DNA of 64,000 nt, taken from Gari tellinella. Taxonomy: Eukaryota; Mollusca; Bivalvia; Cardiida; Psammobiidae. The DNA lies in assembly GCA_922989275.2 (NCBI GenBank), contig OV277861.1:22350479-22414478 (forward strand), written 5' to 3'. The number at the start of each line of letters is the position of its first letter. The first letter of the stretch is position 1. A program made the translations under genes and the position numbers. Positions 41,401 to 54,000 of the stretch are shown piece by piece. The notes under the pieces are model-generated. The model ran no database searches. It was not told the DNA's origin and saw only the letters and a program-made list of their open reading frames with translations.

Positions 41401-41990
41401 TTTTACGCCATCAAATTTGGACCCCCCCCCCCCCCCTTCTCCAACCAAAATAATTTGCAAGGCATAGTAACTTCAGGAAAGGAGTAAAACATTACTTAAA
41501 CAAAACATATAATGGAAAATAATTAAAATTGATGTGTAAATCAAATGACTTATTGTTGGGTGCTGAAATGGGAGGGAGGGGGGTCCAATTTTTACGCCAT
41601 CAAATTTGGACCCCATTCTCCAATTGAAATAATTTGCAGGGCATAGTAACCTCAGATTAGGAGAAAAACATCACTTAAACTTAACAATTAATGGAAAAGA
41701 ATTAAAGTTGATGTGTAAATCAAATGACTTATGGTTGGGTGTTAAAAAGGGGGGGGGGGGTCCATTTTTTTCGCCATCAAATTTGGCCCCCCCCCCCCCC
41801 CCCCCTTCCTCCAACCAAAATAATTTGCAGGGCATAGTAACTTAAGGAAAGGAGTAAAACATTACTTAAACAAAACAACTAATGGAAAAGAATTAAAGTT
41901 GATGTGAAAATCAAATGACTTAAGGTTGGGTGTTGCCAAGCGAGGGGGGGTCCAATTTTGATGCCATCAAATTTGGACCCCCTCTCCAAC

Positions 41991-42022
<32 letters not shown>

Positions 42023-45000
42023 ATTTTTTTTATGGGCATAACAACCTCAAGATAGGAGTTATCAATATTTTGCATTAGGGAGAAGCATTACCAACTTTTT
42101 GGGGGGGGGGGTCCAAAATTTACAGGGGGGGTCCATATTTCGCTATCAAAAATGGACCCGCGGGTCCATTTTTTACGGGGGTCCAAATTTGATCTGACAG
42201 GGGCATTGTGTATAACCCGGCCGCCTTTACCCCATATATAGCCTGTTTATAGTTTTGAAGACAGGTGATCTTTGAAAGCAGGTTGAAAATAAAGCAGAAT
42301 GCACCTGAGGTGCATTCTGCTTTACTTTCAGCCTGCTTTAAGCTACCATCTGCTAGGGCATAGGAAATATTTCTTATGTTGAATACCTATGATAGTATAA
42401 AATTGAAACTATTTTCTTCAAAGGCAGAATAATTTAAAAGGCATAATAAAGGGAGTATTTTGGAGGGTAATGGGTTAAAAAATCTCTGTCTAGCATTACA
42501 GTGAGTCACCTTTAATTTACTTCTAGTGACTGGCTATTTACAAAGTGTACCTGTGAAGAATACACTTGTCCTACATAAACAGCATAGACCTAGAGGTTAA
42601 GGCCAAAGGTCAATATCATGAAACTACACTGCAATCATGTTGTGTTCTTTTCAAGACATACAGACTGCAGACATGTTAATCCATTACCCCATAGCCTGTT
42701 TCTAGCTTTGAACTTAAAGCAGGTTGAAAGTAAAGCAGAATGCACCTTAAGGTGCATTCTGCTTTACTTTCAGCCTGCTTTAAGCTACAATCTGCTAGAA
42801 TATAGGAAATATATTTATAACTGTATAAATTATAAAGTATAGTGGAGGAATAAATTAAAGGCATAAAAAGGCATATTTATGGGGTAATGAGTTAAGTTGC
42901 ATGACCTTAGCTCTACTATTTTGTTCAATAACTGACCTAACTGCAAAAACTTAACCTTGATGAACGAACAGATAGACAATGTTTATTACAATATACAGTA
43001 AAACTTCTCTATCGCGACCACTAATATGTGTTAATTAACAGGTGTTTAAAGAAGGTGAACAACATCGTTAACCTTGCTTTAAGCTGTCCGCTATATTTTA
43101 AGCAGTCAATTTTCCTCAGATATTAATGCAGTGCACTTAAAATGTAGAAAATGACTGGCAGTCATTTTCTACATTTCATTGCGCTGCATTATACCTGAAG
43201 GAGTCTGGTTATAGATATGGAAAGTATTGACAGTTACTAAATCTGAATGCAGGGCAGTAAACTCTAGTTTTCAAACAGTTTCTCTTTCACCCCCAGTCCG
43301 TCTAAAGACCCCAAACCACTTTTAAAAGTAAGTTTTTCCTATTCTAGCAGATGGTAGCTTTAGGCGCATTCTGCTTTACTTTCAACCTGCTTTAAGTGGA
43401 TACCTATCTTCAAAATCAGGCTATTGGATAATGGGTTAATATCTAGAAGTAACTGTGTACTATAGCTATCTTCATTTTTGTACGAGTTGCTCCCCTTGAA
43501 AGGAAAAACATTGTAGATTTAACATTTTTTTCATTATTTTAGCTTAAATTAGCCATTTATAAGCTTTATTTGATTTAATAGGCATTAAGGAATTAAAGTA
43601 GTTTGGGTTGTTTTTTAAGTGGTTAAGGCACATACAAACTAGCTTCATAAATTTCAGTCGCAAGACACGAAAGCCAACTCCTATTATTCCGTATCAAATT
43701 CGACAAAATTACTCCCCTTTCATATAAGAACAAGAAGGGGTGTATGTTTGGGCTTTTCGTAAATAAGAAATCGATTTTTTACCAAGAAACAGACAATTTT
43801 CTTATAAAGTTTATGTAATATCCTTGCTTTTCATATGCGGTTGCTATGGTAAACATATGATTTTTCATGGTAAACAAGTGAATTTTTAAAACCGAAAGTA
43901 AACGATATACACTTCGTTCGTCTGATAAGGCGAGTTCATCTGTTTGCCAACATGAAACGATACACACTAATCACGATATCAGATTTGTTATCAGTTAAAA
44001 CGATTTGAACAGTAATAAAACAATATATATGCAGTCTAGTATGGGAACATTTTTGAAGTGATTTAAGCGGCTACACATTCAAATGTATGATAGGGTGGCA
44101 AAGCACATGCTCTCGCTCTGACTACCGCTGTGTTGAAATATCACTACGCGTTAATCGAAAGTCTGTTAGTGTTAGGCAGGTTTGGAGAGGTTTGGTGTGG
44201 TTTGCGGAGGTTTAGGGTCTTTAGACGGATCCTTTTCTCCTTCATGTATTTACCAATGTAGCAACATTTTTCTCACCAGTTTCATCAGTGATGGTTACAG
44301 AAGCGCAGGGAGCCAAACTAGAAACCTTAACTTCCTTCACGTCACATTCAGCACCACATTTCTTCTTGCTCTCAAAGTAGAGGGTGATAAAGTCCTTGTC
44401 CACCCCTATAGGAAGACTGGGGAGGAATATACCCTGCACAGTTCCGAGGCTCTCCAGGAGAACTCTCCTCCCTTGTAGATGTCTCTTATCCAGGGCACCA
44501 TGGTACCTAGCAGTATCTACTTGGATAAAGTACAGAAAAAGTTCTCCATTACAACCTCAAAAAAAGGTTAACCTCTCTATTTTGATCAATAAGAAGAAGG
44601 TTAATTGACTATACAAAAGACACATGACCGCTTAAAACAAGATGCTTTCTGTTTTAGTCACTTTGCTTTAAGAAGTCACCTGTCTGAGTTTTAACAGCCT
44701 TAAACACCTAATAATTTTTTAACACAAATTAGTGGTCTTAAAAGAGAGGTTTTACTACTAAAGCTATCATTGTCTACATTTTATTGTATTGCCTTTGTTA
44801 ACCAATTACCCCATTGCCAGTTTCTAGTTTTTGGAGAGCGCATTCAGCTTTACTTTCAACCTAATTTAAGCCATTATCTGCTAGAATTTAGAAAATATTT
44901 CTTATGATACATATTCATGATTGTAAAAATTTGAACTATTTTCTTCAGTGAAGGAATAAACATAATGCTCTAAAAGGCGCTTCTATATGGGGGAAAGGGT

Positions 45001-48000
45001 TAAATAGGATATAGCCTGGCATGATGGAGATTCTGACACCTGAACCGTTTATCCGCCCATGCGCACTTACATGCATCTTGCATGAATGGATCATTTTTTA
45101 TTTCAAAACCCATACATAACAAAAAGTCTTTAAAATAGTCGACAGAGAATCTAACAAATGCATTTGAAAAATGCATACATATCGTAAACAAACACACCCC
45201 ATGACCAATCTATATCACTTAAATGTTTCTGGTACATTCGGACAATCTGATTGATGACATTATATGGACGATTATGTCAGCATGTTTTGCAACTGCAGTT
45301 GACTTTAAGGATACTATGAGATGTGAATTTTTTACACATGAAGGTCAAAGAATAAAACATTTGTGGAAGCAATTTATTCAAGACAAACGTGATGGTAGGT
45401 ATGAGATGGTAATTTTGTATTGCAATATGACTGCCATAATTACGATAATGGATGATCAATCAGTCAAATTCTTTAAAGCAGTAAATACACCTGGTGTTTT
45501 CTTCTTTAAAAGGCGAAATGACTTCTTTCCAAAGTTTTGACAAAATTCTAGCTTCCTAAAGGGAGTGGATGCGTTATATTTTGTGTAATGTGTAGTAAGT
45601 GTCCAATCTGCCGGGCTGTCAGAAACTACCAGAGTTGACAATTTAATACAAGTAATTGTAACTGCTTAACTGAGGACATTTCCCGTATTGTTTCAGGTGG
45701 CCACTTCAAGCAGGTTGAAAGTAAAGCAGATTTTACTTTCAACCTGCTTGAAGTGGCCACCTGTCTTCAAAACTAGAAACAGGCTATTGGGTAAAGGATT
45801 TAACAAATCTATGCACAAATTCAATACAATAAAATGCAGAAAATGACAGCTTTTTGAAATTTTACAGGATTCAATTAACCTAGGTGGAAAACTGTTTGGA
45901 GCCTGATAATGGCAGATGCTAATTTACTTGGTGTCTAACATTGAAGGAGCTTTCTGTTTTACTATCATCTTGCTTAACCCATTACCCCATAGCCTGTTTC
46001 TAGTTTTGAAGATAGATGACCACTTAAAACAAGTTGAAAGTAAAGCAGAATGCGCCTTAAGGCGCATTCTGCTTTACTTTCAGCCTGCTTTAAGGGGGTA
46101 GGTGCACCTTTGGAAAGTATTTACCAAATTCTTCAAACTTTGCATACAGACAGTAAAATTAGTTTCTATGACAAAACTGGTGAAAAAAGTGGGGGTACCG
46201 GACCTTTCTTTTTCACAATTTGAGATATTTCAAGGCTACCCCCGTAAAATTGAAGCTTCATAAAAACTCCTACTTTTTTGTACTACTGTTTTTCAATCTT
46301 TATTTAAACAATCTATTTGTACAAAAAGTATTAGTCTACCAACATTTTGACCGTTTTTGACCCCTCATGGCATGTCGTGTAGACGGGTTACATCCACCTG
46401 ATTCGTGTTCAGTGAACATATCTTAGAAATTCTAGGGGGGATGTAAAGTCGAAAAGTTCAAATTAAGGTCAGAAATGAGGTCAAAGGTCAACGGGTGCAG
46501 ATTTTTGCATACCATAATATAAACCTAACTTTATTTACATTTCAAATATATCAAATGAACTGTTATTGGTTACAATTAGTTCACAAATGTCTGTACTTGC
46601 TAAATATTATCAAAAAAGTAAAATATTACTGTCAATGTCCTTTTCCAGGGGCAATAACTCTGATTTTCCTCATTCTTTTTTATATTTTTATAGTTATTTT
46701 TTCGTTATTTTTGTCTGTGTTCTTATAACATCAATTTTTTTTTATGTTTCTTTACACCTTTGACATAAAGTAACAATTGTAAATGCAAATGGAAGTAAAT
46801 ATTACAGCCAATGCCCTTTTCCAGGGGCAATAACTCTGATTTTTCTCTTTCTATTTTATTTTTTATGGGAATTTGTTTTCGTTATTTTTTTACTGTTTTC
46901 TTATAACATCAAACTTTTGTATGTTTCTTTACACCTTTGACATAAAGCAACGATTCAATATGCAAATAAAAGTAAAAATTACAGTCAATGCTCTATTCCA
47001 GGGGCAATAACTCTGTTTTTTCTGTTCCATATCTCTTTTTTAATAGGAATTTGTTTTCGTTATTTTTTGACTGTTTTCTCATAATGTGTTTATGTTTGTT
47101 TACACTTTTGACACAAAGGAGCAGTTCAATATGCAAATAAAATTAAATATTATAGTCAATGCTCTATTCCATGGGCAATAACTCTGATCTTTCAGTTCCA
47201 TATTTAATTTTAAATGGGAATTAGTTTTCGGTTTTTTGTACTGTTTTCTTATAATGTTTTATGTTTGTTTACACTTTTGACATAAAGGAGCAGTTCAATA
47301 TGCAAATAAAAGTTAATATTACTGTCAGTGCTCTTTTCCAGGGGCAATAACTCTTGTCTTTCCATTCCTATTTTATATTTAATTATTATTATTATTATTA
47401 TTATTATACCCGATTTATATAGCGCTCTTTTCACACATGAGTTGTGCGTTCAAAAGCGCCTCACATGAAATTATATTAATGTACCTACAAAGCGAGAAAG
47501 ACAAATAACTACATTCACAATAAAAATGATACAATATTGAGATGCATGGAAACATGGAAATTCTTTCAATATTATTACCAAGATTATAAAATTGTTATAG
47601 TAAGTTTGTAAAATCATTTTTAAAATGAGTCAAATTAAACAATTATTTATGAGAATTGTTTGCGTTATTTTTGACTGTTTTCTTATAATATCGAATTTGT
47701 TTGGGTTTACCTAGTACATTTTAATAAAAATAGCAATTAAATAATCAAATCAAATGTAATCTTACAGTCATTGTTCTTTCTTTAGGCAATAACTCTGGTC
47801 TTTTCTCTTTCTTTTTTATGTTTTTTTGTTTGTTTGTTTATTATTTATCGTCTGTTTTCTTATAAAATCAAACTACTTTATGTACATGTATATAAACATC
47901 ATTGACATGAAGCAGTAAATCACTATGGAAATTCATCACTGAAATATGCGTTTTAGGGTATACATACAGACAACCCCGATATATAAAAAAGCCAAATGAT

Positions 48001-51000
48001 TGGATTGTGTGCGATGCCAAATGAGTTTCTCTTAAATTCACTTTGGGGAAAGTATCATTATATTAAGTATTACTTTCTTAGGAACACTGTATTGACATGA
48101 ACATACATAATGGATGACTATGTTAGGTTCGAATTTCTATAAAATGTTATCGTTGGTTTTGTGACAAATCCAAGGGTTATTACTATGTATCTGGCTAAAA
48201 CATGGTGTATTTACAATTTTGTGACCGGAAGTTGTGCTTTACAGCCTGTATACGTGTAATTTTAACACATACCAAATGAATTAGATGTAAACATTCTGTG
48301 TAATTATTCACATACTTTAACGTACAGTTTTACAAATGAACATTTACAATATCAATATCCTTTTAGAGATATTTGAACGAAGAAGAACAATCACAAACCA
48401 TACACTCGTGGTATCATTTGACCAAATTTGCGAATAACTTTACAGAACTTTCATCACCAATTGGATGTACTAAGACATGCATTATTCTTCGTTATGAAAC
48501 AATCAGATCATCGATCTACAAACATTCAGTTTACAATGACGCGTCTAGCAAAAGTGAGAATGTGTGGATTCTTATAAAGACGCATGCTACCAATTAATCT
48601 GAGTTACACAGTGTGTTGCCTCACAACCACATTCATACATGCATACTTGTTGGCTTTTATAGCAAGCACATTTTGCCGAGCTGCACTTTGTCTTGCAATA
48701 GCAAGACGCGAGTTGCATGTATGCCATTGGGATAGAGGGATTTCCTTTCAAAGCATTCAGCAATCACAGAGAGTCATTGATCAGATGGGATGATGATGAG
48801 TTCGGCTATCGAATGGCCTGTACTCATGGTTGAGGGATATTGGGGTGGGATGGTGATGATTTCGGGTATTGGATGACCTGGGGTCGTCTCGTCTCATCTC
48901 ATCATCCCTCATTTATCATCGGCGCTATATGACCTATTGTGTTGCAGTGCCGTATAGCCGAACTCATCCATCCATCATTCAAAACCTGAAAGTATGTTTT
49001 AAAAGGACTTGTTTGTTTTCAAGCGTTCACCTATCACAGAGATTCATAGATGATGATTTCGGCTATTAAATGACATGAAATCATGAATGAGGGTTGATGG
49101 GGTGGGATGGTGATGATTTCAGGTATTGGATGACCTGAAATCGTCATCGTCTCATCTCATCGTCCATCATTTATCATCGGCGGTATATTACCTATTGTGT
49201 CGCAGTGCTGTAAAACCAAACTCATTCATCCATCATTCACTACCTGAAAGTATTTTTTTAAAAGAGCAAACTTGTTCTTAAGCGTTCAGCACAGAGAGTC
49301 ATTGTGTACAACGACATTTTATAAAAAGGTCTGACTTGTTTTAAAATCAAAACAAGTTCATTGCATTATTGCATATCCCCTGAAGAATACGTAACTGTCG
49401 AAAGCGCTCGGGAATATATCTATAGTTAGAATATTGCAGCACTGTAAGAGGAACTTATATCTCAACCATATATATATATATATATGTATATGTATTTGCC
49501 AAAAGTAAGTCAATACCCAATTAAACAAGTTCTTTAATAAATATACAATCACAAAATTAGTGATTTTTAACACTACCTTTGACTCCGAAAGTTTGACTAA
49601 TGGTCATGTATGAGAAAATTTAAGAAACGAAATTAATCATTAGTGCAAAAGGTAAAGGTCATCTTAAAGCAAACACGTTTCTTTTTCAAACATTGGTCAT
49701 TATGCATTAAAGTAAGCTTCAAATCAATTTAAAATTTTCTTGAATACCTTGCCAATGCTTAAAACATATATTTCAACACCAAAAGTATAAAATTTGGTCA
49801 TACATGTCAAATGTTAGAAGAGAAATGGTATATGAGAACCGCAAATGGCGGCCATCTTGAAAAATGGCGGCCATTTTGAATGTTTACGATGCAAAAGGGC
49901 TTTTTGTTGAAAGAAAGGCCATATCAGTATATTATGTAAACCTACTTTGATGATTGTATATCAAGTTTATGATTTTTTCTCTAATGTGCCGAGCTATTAT
50001 AGCAGAAATGAACAGAATACGTGATTTACTGGCTTATTTTAAGAGTTATCGCCCTTGTTTGTGACTTATAATTGTTTTTTCTGTCAAGAAAGTTCTATTT
50101 CTAGATTTTTCGACCAATTATACATTCAATAAATTAAAGTTTTTTAGGTTATCTATGAGTGATTGCAAATAGCATAACAATTAATTATCATAATTCCTAT
50201 TACAAGGAGATATGGAATAGAAAAAACAGAGTTATTGCCCCTGGAATAGAGCATTGACTGTAATTTTTACTTTTATTTGCATATTGAATCGTTGCTTTAT
50301 GTCAAAGGTGTAAAGAAACATACAAAAGTTTGATGTTATAAAAAAACAGTCAAAAAATAACGAAAACAAATTCCCATAAAAAATAAAATAGAAAGAGAAA
50401 AATCAGAGTTATTGCCCCTGGAAAAGGGCATTGGCTGTAATATTTACTTCCATTTGCATTTAGAATTGTTACTTTATGTCAAAGGTGTAAAGAAACATAA
50501 AAATAATTTGATGTTATAAGAACACAGACAAAAATAACGAAAGAATAACTATAAAAAATATATAAAAGAATGAGGAAAATCAGAGTTATTGCCCCTGGAA
50601 AAGGACATTGACAGTAATATTTTACTTTTTTGATAATATTTAGCAAGTACAGACATTTGTGAACTAATTGTAACCAGTAATAGTTCATTTGATATATTTG
50701 AAATGTAAATAAAGTTAGGTTTATATTATGGTATGCAAAAATCTGCACCCAATGACCTTTGACCTATTTCTGACCTTAATACGCGCCTAAGAACTTTACA
50801 TCCCCCCTAAAATTGTTCGTATACATATGCTGAATATAAATCAAGTGGATGTTGCCCGTCTACACGACATGCCATGAGACCCATTTTCCAGAGCCTTATT
50901 TTCGATCCGTAGGCAGACTATATCCTAATTTATATTACCATAGTAAGAATAAACCCTGAAAATAATGTTTTTTCAAGATCCAAAATAAAAATGTTTGATT

Positions 51001-54000
51001 TCACCGGAAAGGAGTAAAATTTACCCCACCCACTTTTTTATAATGGGAGAATAATGCACAGTGAAAATTGCCCTACAAATTGTAGCAAACTAATTACCAA
51101 ATTTTTTATTTGTTGTTTTTAGCCTTGCAAACATAAAGTTTTAGTGAAATAGCAAATAAAAACACAGGGTCCCGGATCTTTTAAAAAAGATATAGATCAT
51201 TTTATCTAAAAATCCATTTTTTCTCATTTTTTCACTTTTTGGTGTATTTTTACCAAAAATAATTTTTTTCAAAAAAATTTCATTTTATCTATTGAGTTAT
51301 CTATAATTTATACTAAAACTGTACTACCATGAAAATTTCATGCTTTTATTCTGAGAAATTGAAATGAAATCGGATGTAACAAAATGCAACCTACCTATGA
51401 AAACAGTGTATGCTGTAAACTACGAATAGGACATAAAACTTAAAAAGTCCCTTCCGGAACGAAAATCCAATTTTTTCCCGGGAAAATAATATTTTATTAC
51501 TGTATGCATTCACCGAAAATGAGTTCTTAACATTTTTTTGAAAATGAGTTCGTAAAATTTTTCGGAAATTTCATAATGCTCAAAAAGACAGGCCGACATC
51601 CTTAAGCTATCATCTGCTAGAATGTAGAAAATATTTCTTATGATACATATTCATGACTGTATAAATTGGAGCCATTTTCTTCAGTAGAGGAATAAATTTA
51701 AGGCGTAAAAAGGGGTATTTATGGGGTAATGGGTTAAAGCAGTCACCTGCATTAATTAAACACCTAATATTTTACACAATTTAGAGGTCATAATTGAGAG
51801 GTTTTACTGTAACTGTACTGGGAAGAGTGCAGACCTCCCTTAACTCTTTCCTCCCTGAAACTTCAAATGGACAATCCCAGTTTCCATTTTAGTCCAGTCC
51901 ATTTCTGACTTTTAAGGGTTGTTTTTGTCAATGTTTAGCATTATGACAAACAGTGAAGACCCAGATCAGAGGGTTCCGTAAGGAGCCCTCTGATCTGGGT
52001 CTTCACTGTTTGCATAGGACAACTGCACTTTTCACATGTTTACTGTTTGAAAAGTATGCCTATATGCGTGACTAGGGTTCAAAGCGTTAATGTAACAAGG
52101 ATTTCCTGTTCTTATAAAAATACATGTATATACTTCACATACTTAACTCAGGACTCCCAGATAATTGGAGTATATTTTAAAAATGAAAATCGTTATGTCT
52201 GCACCAAACCCTATAGTGTGACAACTCATTAGAATTGTCTCTAAGAGACAATCCTAATGAGAAGTGACAATATTGGGTTTAGTTGAAACAATATCATCAT
52301 TTTGTTTGGTATTGGGGTCATCATGTACATGTATAATATTTTAAGTGTTTTTCCCAACTTAGAAAATGAAAGAGGGACCTTTAAAATAGTAAAGTGTTTT
52401 TGTTCAGTAATTGTTTAAGACAGGTGGCTGCTAAAGTAAAGTAGAAAGCCTCTTTGCAAGCTTTCTGCATAACTCTAAGCATTATACTTAAAGAAGTCAT
52501 CTTTCAACATGTAGAAAAAGTCAATTTATCAGGAAAAGATAGAAGCATTGAAATGGCATTTATTTGCAGAGCAGATAAAAGGGTATGAAACAAAGTTTCT
52601 AGAAACAAGTTAAATTACCGACAGAGCATTGGAAAAGAATAAACAAGGTCAAAATTTCTGTTCAAACAAACACTTAATAGAAGACAAAATTATAGTCTCA
52701 ACCCTTTAATCCATAGCTTGATGCAGTATTTAAGACAGATCTATGCTCGTTTAAAGTAGGCTGAAAGTAAAGCAGAATGTTCCTTCAGGAGTTTTCTGCT
52801 TAACTTTCAGACTGCTTGAAGGATCTACCTTTCAGAGTGCAGGAAAAGTTTTTAACCCATAAGGTTCTGTTTCTAGTTTTGAAAATTGGTGACCACTTAA
52901 AGCAGGTTGAAAGTAAAGTAGAATGCGCCAAAAGGTGCTTTCTGCTTTACCTTCAGCCTGCTTTAAACTACTATCTGCTAGAATCTAGAAATAGTTCTTA
53001 TGGTAAATATTCATAACTGTATAAAATAGATCTATTTTCTTCAGTGGAGGATTAAATAAAAAACGTAAAGAGGCATATTTATAGGGGAATGGGTTAACTT
53101 TGAATGGTACAATCATGAAACAACTTCTCTATGAGGAAAAAGTAAAGGTACTTTAAATTTCTTCTATGGGGGAAAGAGATAAATACATGTTTGCTTAACC
53201 CTTTACCCCATATTCTGTTTCTAATTTTGGAAACAGGTGACCACTAAAAAGCAGGTTAAAGGAAAAGCAAAATGCGCCTTAAAGCGACTCGCAACCAGAT
53301 GGTGCATTAAAAATAGTAATTTGTAATTATGTGTCAAACGCTTATATAAATGGTAAAGAATTAGTTTAGGATAATAAATTCTGTTTAAAAAAATGTATTT
53401 CAATAAAAAAAAATACTGGTCTCTGGTGGGATTCGAACCCGGTGGGCCCGGCATTGGCGGACAGAAGGCAAAATAGGGGAAACCGCTTAGACCAATGGAC
53501 CACGGAACTATTCGTTTATCTCGGATCGATTTAACGTATTTCAATGTGTAGCGATCTAAAGTGCATACAACTTCGTAATTCGGCTGGGGTTTATGTCTGA
53601 GCCCGTGTAGAGAAGCAACAACAACAACTATACCGTCTACTAGTCGGTATAGAAAAACTCTGGAAAATATCTAAAAATCTAAGATTCGGTGACGATTCTT
53701 GAAACTTTTTTTGGACTGATCATATTTATTTAATGTCAGAAGCCAAATAATGCCACAAATTTGCTTTTATTTGAGTATTTTATTTTATTTTGACAAGTAC
53801 ACCATCCGGTTGCGAGTCGCTTTAAGGCACATTCTGCTTTACTTTCACCATGCTTTAAGCTACCATCTGCTAGGATTTAGAAAATATTTTTTATGGTACA
53901 TGTTCATGACTCTACAAATTGAAACTATTTTCTTCAGTGAAGGATTAAATTAAATGCGCTGAAAGGCGCTTCTATGGGGGAAAGGGTTTATGTAGCTCTT

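Larger units (their letters stand above)
37389..42203. mobile_element. 4.8 kb inverted-repeat element built of satellite arrays
   Basis: Ends CCGGTGTCATATCAAAATTG and the complement of AAATTTGATCTGACAGGGGC form about 43 bp of inverted repeat. Each is followed by a GGACCCGCGGGTCC palindrome (37448-37461 and 42152-42165). Inside are five tandem half-units of MITE A (37586-38285), forward satellite units (38281-39413) and reverse satellite units (39414-41995), then poly-T. No ORF with a recognisable domain. Confidence 0.7.

Noticed and set aside
38281..41995. Possible CRISPR-like array
   Set aside because: The repeats are 180-bp adjoining monomers without unique spacers, in a eukaryotic intron.
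44242..44276. Extension of exon 3 to the GTAAAT donor at 44253
   Set aside because: It would force exon 4 into a frame with an immediate TAA; the upstream GTGAGA donor restores phase and gives a complete RRM end.
46495..50748. Paired hydrophobic ORFs at 46495 and 50479
   Set aside because: Mirror copies in the arms of the foldback element; A/T-rich low-complexity translation.
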